Source: Nostoc favosum CHAB5714 (GTDB lineage: Bacteria; Cyanobacteriota; Cyanobacteriia; Cyanobacteriales; Nostocaceae). Taken from it: DNA of 64,000 nucleotides. The position numbers were made by a program, and so were the translations under genes. Shown here piece after piece: positions 6,987-14,727 of this stretch (positions within the stretch are counted from its first letter, which is position 1; the number at the start of each line of letters is the position of its first letter). A model generated the notes under the pieces. That model worked only from the letters and a program-made list of their open reading frames with translations. It searched no databases and was not told the origin of the DNA. Location: positions 62,001 through 126,000 of the forward strand of contig NZ_JAIVFQ010000009.1 of NCBI RefSeq assembly GCF_020829495.1, in the 5' to 3' direction.

Positions 6987-9359
6987 ATGGCTGACTTTGC
7001 TGAACAATTGGAATTGCTACTTACCGAGGTAGCTAAAAAGCTAAAAGATGAGCCGCAAGCAAATTCAAAGCAGCTTGTCGCTTATTTTAAAGCTGTTTTG
7101 TTAGAGAATTCTGAACTTGCGAGTGCAGCAAGCCGCATGATTCAGATCAATCAAGATAATGCTAAAAGCTTTCAAACTCTAGTGGAGGGTGGGATTGCAC
7201 AGGTTGGGGTTCACTATCATGTCGATAAAGATACACTCAAAGACGTTCTAAATACTTTCATCCAAGAACAGAAACCCAGGCTTGTTGGCATCCCTCAAAA
7301 TCTCCCCCGCATTTGCATACAAAAATTTGTTGGTCGGGAGAAAGAATTAGAAATACTACACCAAAAATTACAGGAGAAAAACCAAGTTGCTATTTGCGCG
7401 ATCGCTGGTATGGGAGGTGTTGGGAAAACGGAATTAGCATTGCAATATGCTCATTACCATTGTCAACATAACACTTATCCTGGAGGTATTTGTTGGTTGC
7501 AAGGGCGAGATGTTGAGGTAGGGAATCAGATTGTGGCATTTGCAAGAACACAGTTAGGCTTGCAGCTACCAGATGTTATCGACTTAGAGAATCAAGTGTC
7601 TTACTGCTGGCGACACTGGCAAGAAGGAGAGGTACTACTGGTACTTGATGATGTCAACTATTTTGAAAAGGTGAAGCCGTATTTGCCACCCCAATCATCT
7701 CGATTTAAGGTGTTAATCACAACGAGGCTACAATTAGTAGAACTTCCCCAGCCATTGACCCTTGACGTACTAGAAGAAGAAGCCGCACTTGATTTGTTAC
7801 AGCAGTGTATCGGGAAAGAAAAAATTCTACAAGAACTGGCGAATGCCAAAAAGCTGTGTCAAAGATTAGGAAATTTACCCTTAGCGCTGCAATTGGTTGG
7901 ACGATACGTTAAGAAACAAAAGCTGTCTCTAGAAAAAATGCTAGAGCGGCTAGAGGGAATATGTTTGAGACACAAATCTTTGGATAAAGATGATAATGAC
8001 CGTACTTTTACACTCAATATCAAACGGGGAGTTGCTGCTGCCTTTGAATTGAGTTGGGACGAGTTAACTAACGAAGGCAAGCAGTTAGGCTATTTACTAA
8101 GTTTATTTGCGTTGGCCCCTATTCCTTGGTTCCTTGTGGAAAGCGTGAAGACGGTGCAAGATACCGATGATTTGGGAGATGCCAGGGTAAACCTAGAAGA
8201 TTTCCATTTTCTACAAGGGGATCAAACCTATCATCTACATCAACTTATTCGAGAATTTTTTCAAGAAAAATTTTTTCAAGAAAAATTAGTGCAGCCGGAA
8301 CAGGTAAATGAACTTCAGCATTCATTTTGTCAGGCAATGATAGCAGTTGCTCAAAAAGTTTCTGAGTCACCCACTCAGCATGATATTCAAGCGATAGCTC
8401 CTGCTATACCTCATGTAACCGAAATTGTGAAAAACAGAACCATACTTATAAGTAATATTTTTTTAACTGATGAAGATTTTTGTTTGATTTTTGTGGGTAT
8501 AGGCAGATTTTATACAGCCCAAGGTTTATATAAAGAAGCAGCACTGTGTTATCAAAATTATCTATCAAATGCAATAGAACGCTTTGGAGAAGAAAGTTTA
8601 GAGGTAGCTTCTAGTCAAAATAGTTTAGCTAATGTATATAAAGATTTAGGTCATTATGATGATGCAAAAATATATTATCAGCAAGCTTTAAATTTAACTA
8701 TAAATAGATTAGGAGATAATCATCTTGATGTAGCCACAATAATGAATAATTTGGCGTTACTTTACTCTCAGCAAAATAACAATACTCAGCAAGAAAGATA
8801 CAATCTAAGTGTTTATAGAGAAACAGAAGAACGTTACTTAAAAGCTAGAAGGCTTTTCCGTAAAGCTTTAAAAATCAGAAAATTTCGTTTAAGGGAAGAT
8901 CATCCACTTGTGGCTCAAAGCTTGAACCATTTAGGTACGTTATATGCAGGACTAGCGCACTACTCTTGGCAATATTCTAGTTACACACAAAAAGCTGAAC
9001 GACTCTTACAGAAAGCTTTTGAAATTAGAAAGAATACTATAAATACAGAACATCCTGATATTGCAGAAAGCTTAAATAATCTTGCCTGTCTTTATACAAA
9101 AATGTATCGATATAGTGAAGCAGAAAGTTTATTTTTTCAATCATTGGCACTAAACCAAAGTTTGTTAGGAGAAACACATCCAGTTGTTGCTCTTGGGCTA
9201 TGGAACTTAGGTGAACTTTACGTGGCTCAACATCAATACAATGGAGCTAGAGACTTATTTCAAAAATCTTTAGAAATACTTCAAAACTGTCTAGGTAATG
9301 ATCATCCACTTGTAATTTCCGCTTGTAAACTCCTTGAAGATTTACGTTATAGAATGTAA
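6987..9359 (+). CDS. NB-ARC/TPR STAND ATPase (NLR-like)
   Basis: The 790-residue protein has an N-terminal adaptor-like region (1-80) shared with the preceding gene. An NB-ARC ATPase follows: Walker A GMGGVGKTEL at 141-150, Walker B VLLVLDD near 217-222, an ITTR sensor at 244-247 and GNLPLAL near 295-301. From about 490 come tetratricopeptide repeats of the long Kinesin-light-chain type (LANVYKDLGHYDDAKIYYQQAL, LNNLACLYTKMYRYSEAESL). This is the STAND layout, with TPRs as likely sensor and nucleotide-driven oligomerisation as the switch. Its core is paralogous to that of the 1227-residue protein at 27.8 kb. A conflict or immunity role is inferred from the family. Confidence 0.88.
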   Translation: MADFAEQLELLLTEVAKKLKDEPQANSKQLVAYFKAVLLENSELASAASRMIQINQDNAKSFQTLVEGGIAQVGVHYHVDKDTLKDVLNTFIQEQKPRLVGIPQNLPRICIQKFVGREKELEILHQKLQEKNQVAICAIAGMGGVGKTELALQYAHYHCQHNTYPGGICWLQGRDVEVGNQIVAFARTQLGLQLPDVIDLENQVSYCWRHWQEGEVLLVLDDVNYFEKVKPYLPPQSSRFKVLITTRLQLVELPQPLTLDVLEEEAALDLLQQCIGKEKILQELANAKKLCQRLGNLPLALQLVGRYVKKQKLSLEKMLERLEGICLRHKSLDKDDNDRTFTLNIKRGVAAAFELSWDELTNEGKQLGYLLSLFALAPIPWFLVESVKTVQDTDDLGDARVNLEDFHFLQGDQTYHLHQLIREFFQEKFFQEKLVQPEQVNELQHSFCQAMIAVAQKVSESPTQHDIQAIAPAIPHVTEIVKNRTILISNIFLTDEDFCLIFVGIGRFYTAQGLYKEAALCYQNYLSNAIERFGEESLEVASSQNSLANVYKDLGHYDDAKIYYQQALNLTINRLGDNHLDVATIMNNLALLYSQQNNNTQQERYNLSVYRETEERYLKARRLFRKALKIRKFRLREDHPLVAQSLNHLGTLYAGLAHYSWQYSSYTQKAERLLQKAFEIRKNTINTEHPDIAESLNNLACLYTKMYRYSEAESLFFQSLALNQSLLGETHPVVALGLWNLGELYVAQHQYNGARDLFQKSLEILQNCLGNDHPLVISACKLLEDLRYRM

Positions 9360-9673
9360 TCAGATGAATCTATAGCTTTATCTTAAGCTATCATTCAAAA
9401 TACTAATTTTTATTCTTACTTTAATAACATGCTTTTGAATGGTAACTTCCTGAGCAAATTAGTGGTTACACTGCCATCAAAAAATAGATCTTTATTATCT
9501 TTATTTAGTAGTCATTGCCATGATATTAAATAACATCAAAAATTGCAATTATTCTTATAAACTTAACTAGTATGTATCTGTCAATACAAGTACTAAATTA
9601 GTAGAGATGTTATTAACATCCCTACTAAAATTATTGGAGTAACTTAGAAAGTATTGAAGATTCTCTTCACTTA
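9360..9673. other. intergenic region between convergent genes
   Basis: AT-rich sequence of 314 bp with no coding frame. A hairpin at 9601-9625 (GTAGAGATGTT paired with AACATCCCTAC) lies between the convergent STAND gene and the minus-strand exported-protein gene. It may end transcription from either side, though no long T-run follows. Confidence 0.5.
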
Positions 9674-11578
9674 CTAAGATACTGTTTCTTCTAACCTTCT
9701 TCTCAAGTCATTTTCCAATCTATGTAGCTTCCAGCTATGCCATGAGTTTGCCCTATTTGCGTAAGAAGATAAAAATCTTAGACGGTCTTTTGCTTTTTCC
9801 GGTTGCTTATCATTATCATTAAGCAACTTAACTCCTACAAGATATGCAAATCGTCCATATAACCAAGGGATATCTTTACCTTTTACATCTTCTTCAAATA
9901 AGCCAGCACGCATTGTATAGGCTTCCCATTTAAGCAACAACTCATTATCGCTACATCCTAATTGGTCAAGTTTATTTGTTTCGCAACTTTTGAGGTAGTT
10001 ATCAGCAGAATTATAGGCTTCTCTCAGTGCCTTACGCTGTAAATATTTCATGCGGAAATCAATCCACTTTCCTTTCATCTTGAATTCTTCTTGATTATTA
10101 CTCTGCATGATTGAAGCTACAGCATGACCTAGTTTTATAGCCTCGGAGGCTTCTCTAGGGCGATGAGAAGAGTATTGAATAGCATTTTTTAGGTCTTCTT
10201 CAGCTACATACAACTCTCCATTCCAAGCATCAACAACAGCTAAAGCTCCTTGCAAAATAAAAGATTTTTTGGGGACTGTTTGATAATCTTTGAAGTGTTC
10301 TGCTGCTAATTTCTGTGCCTTATTTGCAACTAAAAAGGCAGATTTTTCTATTTCTCCCATGACTTTATTATTTTCTTCATCAATCGATCTATCTATGTCT
10401 CCTTTATTTTCTTCCTCATTTCGCTCTAAAGCTGTACGCTCTCTGTTTTTTTCGATGAACTCAGCAACATCTTTATGCTTTATACCTTGTAGCACAGCAT
10501 TATAGGGAGCATCCCATGCGTTTTTTTCTGACTCAAAAGTTTCAAGACTACGCTCTAACCATTGATATTTTAATAGCTCTATACTCTTTGTTTGGGACAT
10601 TATTCCCAGCAAATCCAGTGGTCTAGAGAAATTGTTATTATCTTGTTGTATCCAAGTAGTAAAAAGCTTTTTAGGCTGTAGGTTAGACATCCACGTTTGG
10701 TGTTGCAAGTGTTTGCAAGATTCTGCTTCTTGGCAAGCTGCGGCAACAAGACCCATTGTTGCAGTTATAGATGCAGCTTGATTTACAAGAGGTAATACCT
10801 TTCGATATTCGTCGGGACGAGCTTTCACATCTTGAATTAACTGTTTATAAGGAATTTCACCAAGTTTTTGGTCTTGGTCTTCTGCTTGAACGGGATGACC
10901 ATAAGGCGAAAGAAATGTTATCTGTGGCTTATATTCCAAATCTACTAAGCCAGATACCACATCAGGGTTTGGATTAAAGGATAAAGTTATTTGTGGCCAG
11001 CTTAGAGGGGGAAGTGCCCAATTTTTTAATAGCCTATTATAGGGGGAATTCTTATCTTTAAGTAACTGACTAGCCAGATAGTTTGGTTGCTTGGATTTAG
11101 AGTCTTTTGGTCGCAACTTTTCATTTCCCCATGCCATTGAAGCAAATTCACTATCTGCACGTAAGAATACTTTCCCGATTTCTGTATTCCTTAAAGCCTC
11201 ATCTGTATAAAGAATACCATTTTTCCCAGCAAGTTGGTCTTGAGATACCTGAAAACTTCGGTTTTTAGTTTGCTGCACTACATGAATTGCTTCTCGCAGT
11301 ATGTTTGGACTAACTGTAATAGGAATTTTCTTATCTTTAATATTGGCATAAAGCGTTTCATCTTGATAAGACAAATCTGATGGCTTGAGTACAAGACTAC
11401 TTGCAATATTAGATTCTAGTCCACCAATACCTCTTGCAAACATCGAATTTAAAGCAGAAGCAAAAAAGCTTCCTGAATCAAACGGGGGAGTAGAAAGGGA
11501 TTTTTTTGGAATAAATACCGTTACAAAAATTAGCGCTATGAGAAAAATAGCTGTCAACCGCTGACGTAGGGAATACAT
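9674..11578 (-). CDS. membrane-anchored or exported protein of unknown function
   Basis: The 634-residue product starts at the ATG preceded by AAAGGAG at 6-base spacing; an in-frame ATG nine codons upstream has no such site. Residues 1-27 (MYSLRQRLTAIFLIALIFV) form a signal peptide or N-terminal anchor, so the bulk lies outside the cytoplasmic membrane. The rest is hydrophilic and alpha-helical with no motif I recognise. One glutamate-, asparagine- and arginine-rich stretch (ERTALERNEEENKGDIDR) may be a coiled coil. It lies downstream of a small membrane-protein gene on the same strand with 40 bases between, so the two are probably one operon. Confidence 0.65.
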   Translation of the reverse strand: MYSLRQRLTAIFLIALIFVTVFIPKKSLSTPPFDSGSFFASALNSMFARGIGGLESNIASSLVLKPSDLSYQDETLYANIKDKKIPITVSPNILREAIHVVQQTKNRSFQVSQDQLAGKNGILYTDEALRNTEIGKVFLRADSEFASMAWGNEKLRPKDSKSKQPNYLASQLLKDKNSPYNRLLKNWALPPLSWPQITLSFNPNPDVVSGLVDLEYKPQITFLSPYGHPVQAEDQDQKLGEIPYKQLIQDVKARPDEYRKVLPLVNQAASITATMGLVAAACQEAESCKHLQHQTWMSNLQPKKLFTTWIQQDNNNFSRPLDLLGIMSQTKSIELLKYQWLERSLETFESEKNAWDAPYNAVLQGIKHKDVAEFIEKNRERTALERNEEENKGDIDRSIDEENNKVMGEIEKSAFLVANKAQKLAAEHFKDYQTVPKKSFILQGALAVVDAWNGELYVAEEDLKNAIQYSSHRPREASEAIKLGHAVASIMQSNNQEEFKMKGKWIDFRMKYLQRKALREAYNSADNYLKSCETNKLDQLGCSDNELLLKWEAYTMRAGLFEEDVKGKDIPWLYGRFAYLVGVKLLNDNDKQPEKAKDRLRFLSSYANRANSWHSWKLHRLENDLRRRLEETVS

Positions 11579-11618
11579 ATTTAACTCCTTTTTATTTGGC
11601 ACCATTTTCTTACTATTA

Positions 11619-12047
11619 CTAACGTCTTGCCCAGTATTTTTCTCCCATTAAGAACACACCAATTACAATGCCAATAGGTGTCATTGGGTTAGAATAATCA
11701 ACAAGTAATGGCTCGATACCAAGTATAATTTTTACAAAAATACCTAAATACAAACATATAACTAATATCCATAAACTGGAAGTATGGAATACAGTTCTTA
11801 ATGGTTGCCGCTCACCTATATGGATAGCCAACGCACCCTCTCCCAAAGCAATAGTCAAAGGCATTAAATAAGAACCTAATGAATCTTCGTTCACTGTGTT
11901 CCATATTTTATGTATTCCAAATGAGTTCAACAAAGCTTGCTCTAATAAAATCTCGTTAATTGCAATTACTAGAGTAGCAATAGTAGAAATAAGAATTATT
12001 TTTAACAAAAATGGCAATCTCAAGCGATGTAAATTCATGCTTTTCAT
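11619..12047 (-). CDS. small integral membrane protein of unknown function
   Basis: The 142-residue protein has three or four hydrophobic segments (FLLKIILISTIATLVIAI, YLMPLTIALGEGALAIHI, WILVICLYLGIFVKIILGI, MTPIGIVIGVFLMG), consistent with a polytopic inner-membrane protein. It starts at an ATG with AAAGGT six bases upstream. The exported 634-residue protein follows on the same strand, which suggests a membrane partner. I do not recognise a family. Confidence 0.6.
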   Translation of the reverse strand: MKSMNLHRLRLPFLLKIILISTIATLVIAINEILLEQALLNSFGIHKIWNTVNEDSLGSYLMPLTIALGEGALAIHIGERQPLRTVFHTSSLWILVICLYLGIFVKIILGIEPLLVDYSNPMTPIGIVIGVFLMGEKYWARR

Positions 12048-12094
12048 GTTTTTACCTTTAACGTTCTAAGGTTGTTCAACGCTTTCTGAAATAG

Positions 12095-12139
12095 CCAAAA
12101 TCAAACAATAACCTCTATGAGACTATTGCTTGATTTTGG
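12095..12139. promoter_or_regulatory. long hairpin upstream of the membrane-protein operon
   Basis: CCAAAATCAAACAATA pairs with TATTGCTTGATTTTGG over 16 bases with one mismatch and a 13-base loop. A second hairpin (ATCAAAGC with GCTTTGAT, 12208-12232) follows. The first lies 48 bases upstream of the minus-strand start codon. It could be a 5'-leader structure, a terminator or an operator; the sequence alone does not decide. The rest of the gap to 12640 holds no gene. Confidence 0.45.
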
Positions 12140-12633
12140 TTAGTTTCGTTCAAACTAGACAAAGTTGAGGTAGACCGAAAACTTCATCACTGCCATGAGC
12201 TTTCGGCATCAAAGCGTATTTTTTGCTTTGATCGCTACATATATATATGAAATTATTTTATAATACTTTAAAAAAACCGTGTTAATACTGAGCTAGGACA
12301 GTTTTTTATCTGGCATATAAATGATTTCTTATTTTTCGCTCTCCAACTAGTCTGCAAACCTATAAACTTTCAAGAAACACAGGGGTGTAGGGGTATAGGG
12401 GAAAAATGTTTCTTTCATTCGTAGCGGGTGGTGTGCGAAGCGCAGCGTAAGCGCAATAAGCAAGCAAGAGGCAAAAGGCACTCTTGCAAAAGGATTCTAG
12501 AAGATTAAGGTCTACTGAGTTTTTTTCACGCAATCAAATAGGACTCCTATAGTTGAATTATATTTATGATACTTTTCAGTGCGATCGCCTTCGCCGTAAA
12601 TCGGGTTAAGGCAAGAAAACTCATCATCTAATA

Positions 12634-12839
12634 CCTCAACACGACTTTAAAGTACCTCAACACGACTTTGAAGTACCTCAACACGATGTTGAAGTACCTC
12701 AACACGACTTTGAAGTACCTCAACACGATGTTGAAGTACCTCAACACGACTTTTAAGTACCTCAACACGATGTTCAAGTACCTCGACACGATGTTCAAGT
12801 ACCTCGACACGATGTTCAAGTACCTCAACATGACTTTGA
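12634..12839. repeat. 21-bp tandem repeat array (about ten units)
   Basis: The unit AAGTACCTCAACACGA followed by CTTTG, TGTTG or TGTTC recurs about ten times with a strict 21-bp period. Two alternating subtypes are visible. Since 21 is divisible by three, several frames stay open. On the minus strand the unit encodes the heptad VEVLQ(H/S)R. There are no unique spacers, so it is not a CRISPR array. Confidence 0.9.
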
Positions 12840-12904
12840 GGTATCTGTTGCTTATTTGATGTTACTTTTTTGACAAAATTAATAAATACCTCAGTACAAT
12901 CCAC
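12647..12904 (-). CDS. possible heptad-repeat coiled-coil protein
   Basis: From a GTG start the 85-residue frame reads about 25 unique residues (VDCTEVFINFVKK and on) and then nine heptads of the form VEVLQHR. Leucine and valine fall at a/d-like positions, as a parallel coiled coil would need. It stops at a TAA in the last repeat where other units have CAA. Without that change the frame would run on for about 40 codons into unique sequence, so this may be the broken front of a longer gene. No ribosome binding site is evident. It could simply be non-coding repeat DNA. Confidence 0.35.
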   Translation of the reverse strand: MDCTEVFINFVKKVTSNKQQIPQSHVEVLEHRVEVLEHRVEVLEHRVEVLKSRVEVLQHRVEVLQSRVEVLQHRVEVLQSRVEVL

Positions 12905-13027
12905 TAAAAATAATTAGGTCGATCTGAATTTGCTTTAATTTTTCCGAATTATCTCTCAGAGAAATTTATGGTTGCATTGGCTAGAGTACATGCAGTAATC
13001 CGATAACTTCCTTCAGGAGCGCATCTC

Positions 13028-13402
13028 ATGGCACGACTAAAACGCAGTTCACGCACTCTCGAAAAGGCTCTCCGTCGAATTGCAGGAATGCGATCAATTA
13101 ACCCGACGCTAGAATTTGGCAACGGATTAAATTTGACAGACTACGACAGCCGCATCCAAACCTTGCAAACCCAGCTATCTACCTACAACACTTTACTCTC
13201 TAGCATAGATGAAATGGCAGGTCGCCTCTCTCTAATTGAAGAAGAATTGGGCGGCTATTCTGAAAAGATGTTAATGAGTGTGGCAACCCATTATGGCAAA
13301 GACAGTTTGCAATATATCCAGGCGGGAGGCAAGTCACGTAAGAAATTATCACGCCGTTCGAGCAACACTCAATCCCCATCTGAGGTACAGCTACAACCTT
13401 GA
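13028..13402 (+). CDS. conserved small cyanobacterial protein of unknown function
   Basis: The 124-residue protein has a basic N-terminus (MARLKRSSRTLEKALRRIAG), a helical middle rich in heptad-like leucines (SRIQTLQTQLSTYNTLLSSI) and a basic serine-rich tail. AGGAG lies 9 bases before the ATG. I recall similar proteins in other cyanobacteria with the GKDS/GKNS and 'AGG' motifs near the end, but none with a known role. It looks soluble, with no signal peptide or membrane segment. Confidence 0.65.
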   Translation: MARLKRSSRTLEKALRRIAGMRSINPTLEFGNGLNLTDYDSRIQTLQTQLSTYNTLLSSIDEMAGRLSLIEEELGGYSEKMLMSVATHYGKDSLQYIQAGGKSRKKLSRRSSNTQSPSEVQLQP

Positions 13403-13517
13403 ATGGTGCAAACAACAATGGTAAAAAAACCTCTGTTGTTTTACCCTAATGTTTAACTGCATCATGCTGGAGTGTTGCTGATTCTGGGTATAAATTAGAA
13501 GTTGTATGAATTAAAAT

Positions 13518-13743
13518 TGAACTGTTTCAGTGGGCAATTTTGCTTTAGTGAGGCGATCGTCGCCTCACACAGCTAGAACAATACCTGTGGAATTACCTGA
13601 TCATTCCAGTCGATCAATCCCTTTGTCAAGAATGGGCACAGGTTCGTGCCAATCGACAAAGCGCAAGACGACCAATATCCCCACAAGATGCTTGGATTGC
13701 CGCAACGGCTCTACTGGTCTGTCAAATTCATTTTGACCGTTAA
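13518..13743 (+). pseudogene. VapC-type PIN toxin remnant, ended by a mobile repeat
   Basis: The frame from 13552 to the TAA at 13741-13743 reads RLTQLEQYLWNYLIIPVDQS, LCQEWAQVRANRQSAR and then RPISPQDAWIAATALL. That is the C-terminal half of a PIN-domain toxin, including the conserved D-AWIAATAL. Just upstream, another frame reads ELFQWA-like residues, which suggests a frameshift. The last residues (VCQIHFDR) come from an 88-bp mobile repeat that starts at 13717. The N-terminal catalytic part and any antitoxin are missing. Confidence 0.75.
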
Positions 13744-13804
13744 AGAGACGCGATAAATCGCCGTCTCTACAGGAAATTTATCCATCAATTATTTATTGAC
13801 AGAC
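13717..13804 (+). mobile_element. 88-bp MITE-like element B, copy 1
   Basis: The ends are GTCTGTCAA and TTGACAGAC, a perfect 9-bp inverted repeat. The middle holds ACGCGATAAATCGCCGTCTC. A second copy of exactly 88 bp in the opposite orientation lies at 53828-53915, with about 12 mismatches by eye. No ORF is present, so movement would need a transposase elsewhere. Confidence 0.8.
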
Positions 13805-13828
13805 TACTACGCTACGACTTACTGCTAG

Positions 13829-13883
13829 TCAAAATGAGATCAATTGCCTTAAGAGAGCGATCGCTTTCCTACTGCGAGGAGGC
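13829..13883. repeat. 55-bp dispersed repeat, copy 2
   Basis: Matches 4863-4917 (AGAGAGCGATCGCTTTCCTACTG core, GGAGGC end). Like copy 1, it lies 3' of a PIN-family gene or remnant. Confidence 0.7.
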
Positions 13884-13976
13884 GATGTCTAACGACAAGC
13901 CACTCCGTGTCTACGTTGTTGAAGTAAAGGGGCGATCGCAGTTTGGATATGAATTAAAGAGCGGTCGTTAACTGCT

Positions 13977-14240
13977 TCAGACATCATAGTGAAATCGACA
14001 ACTCAAAATGATGATTTCAGTTTCAGTCACTTCATACACTAAACGATGCTCATCCGTAATTCGTCGTGACCAATATCCGCTCAGTTCATGCTTTAGAGGT
14101 TCAGGTTTGCCAAGTCCAGTAAATGGTTGACGAACAATATCGTTAATCAGGGTGATGATCTTGCGATGAATTTTCTTATCTTGTGCTGCCCAGTCGTTGA
14201 ATTGTTCAAATGCCTCAAGAGCGAATGTTATATTCTTCAT
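13977..14240 (-). CDS. yoeB: YoeB-family toxin (ribosome-dependent mRNA interferase)
   Basis: From the ATG at 14240 the product is 87 residues, the usual YoeB/Txe length; a longer frame upstream overlaps the antitoxin and has no supporting site. It has NITFALEAFEQFNDWAAQDKK near the start, PFTGLGKPEPLKHELSGYWSRRI in the middle and EIIILSCRFHYD at the end. These include the family's catalytic Glu-Arg-His region and C-terminal HY. The start overlaps the antitoxin 3' end by 26 bases, so the two are translationally coupled. GAGGAATGGA just upstream can serve as the ribosome binding site. Confidence 0.92.
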   Translation of the reverse strand: MKNITFALEAFEQFNDWAAQDKKIHRKIITLINDIVRQPFTGLGKPEPLKHELSGYWSRRITDEHRLVYEVTETEIIILSCRFHYDV

Positions 14241-14505
14241 TCCATTCCTCAGGCGTAAAACTGACCAAGTTGGTCTTTGTTTCAATGTTTTGAATAGCGG
14301 TCATCAAGTGGTAACGATTGGCTTCAGTAGACAGCAAATACTCTGTCACATCTTGTTGAATAGATTGGTTAGCATTTGTCTCAACAACATCTTGTTCAAC
14401 CAAAACAATCACTTCAACAACAGTTCCTTCTGCTAAATCAGACTTTTGAATCTCGATTTTGCCATCCTTGCCAACGACCACTTGCTGTTTAATGCCACTT
14501 AACAT
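14215..14505 (-). CDS. antitoxin of the YoeB-type toxin
   Basis: The start is the ATG with GAGGG seven bases upstream, giving 96 residues; in-frame codons further upstream lack such a site. The N-terminal half (QVVVGKDGKIEIQKSDLAEG, then VVEVIVLVE) resembles an AbrB/MazE-like swapped-hairpin DNA-binding domain. The C-terminal half (TEANRYHLMTAIQNIE and FTPEEWNEEYN) matches the YefM-type toxin-binding tail. The combination suggests DNA-binding and toxin-neutralising halves from different antitoxin families. It overlaps the toxin start and probably autoregulates the operon. Confidence 0.8.
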   Translation of the reverse strand: MLSGIKQQVVVGKDGKIEIQKSDLAEGTVVEVIVLVEQDVVETNANQSIQQDVTEYLLSTEANRYHLMTAIQNIETKTNLVSFTPEEWNEEYNIRS

Positions 14506-14727
14506 GATTAAACCCTCATGGTGCAATATTTCACATTAGTTTTAGCTTAACTTAGTATGATCGCAATGGCTGAAATGGTGAACGGGCGATCGCCAATATT
14601 GTAAGTTGGGTTTGGCTCACTCTGGAGACAACCAAGGATTCATAATCTCAATATTCGTTGCATCGAGGGTTAGCTTTTATTCTTCAGTTTGTTTAAGTCC
14701 CGTTATTCCCCTTATCTCCCCACTCCC

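Noticed and set aside
12634..12839. CRISPR array
   Set aside because: Units are contiguous with no unique spacers, and no cas genes are near. The 7-bp arrays fail for the same reason.
12628..12859. Alternative frames on both strands of the 21-bp array (KYLNTMF- and RYLNIVS-type repeats)
   Set aside because: Same cause: a period divisible by three keeps the frames open. The heptad frame with a unique N-terminal part is the only one worth listing.
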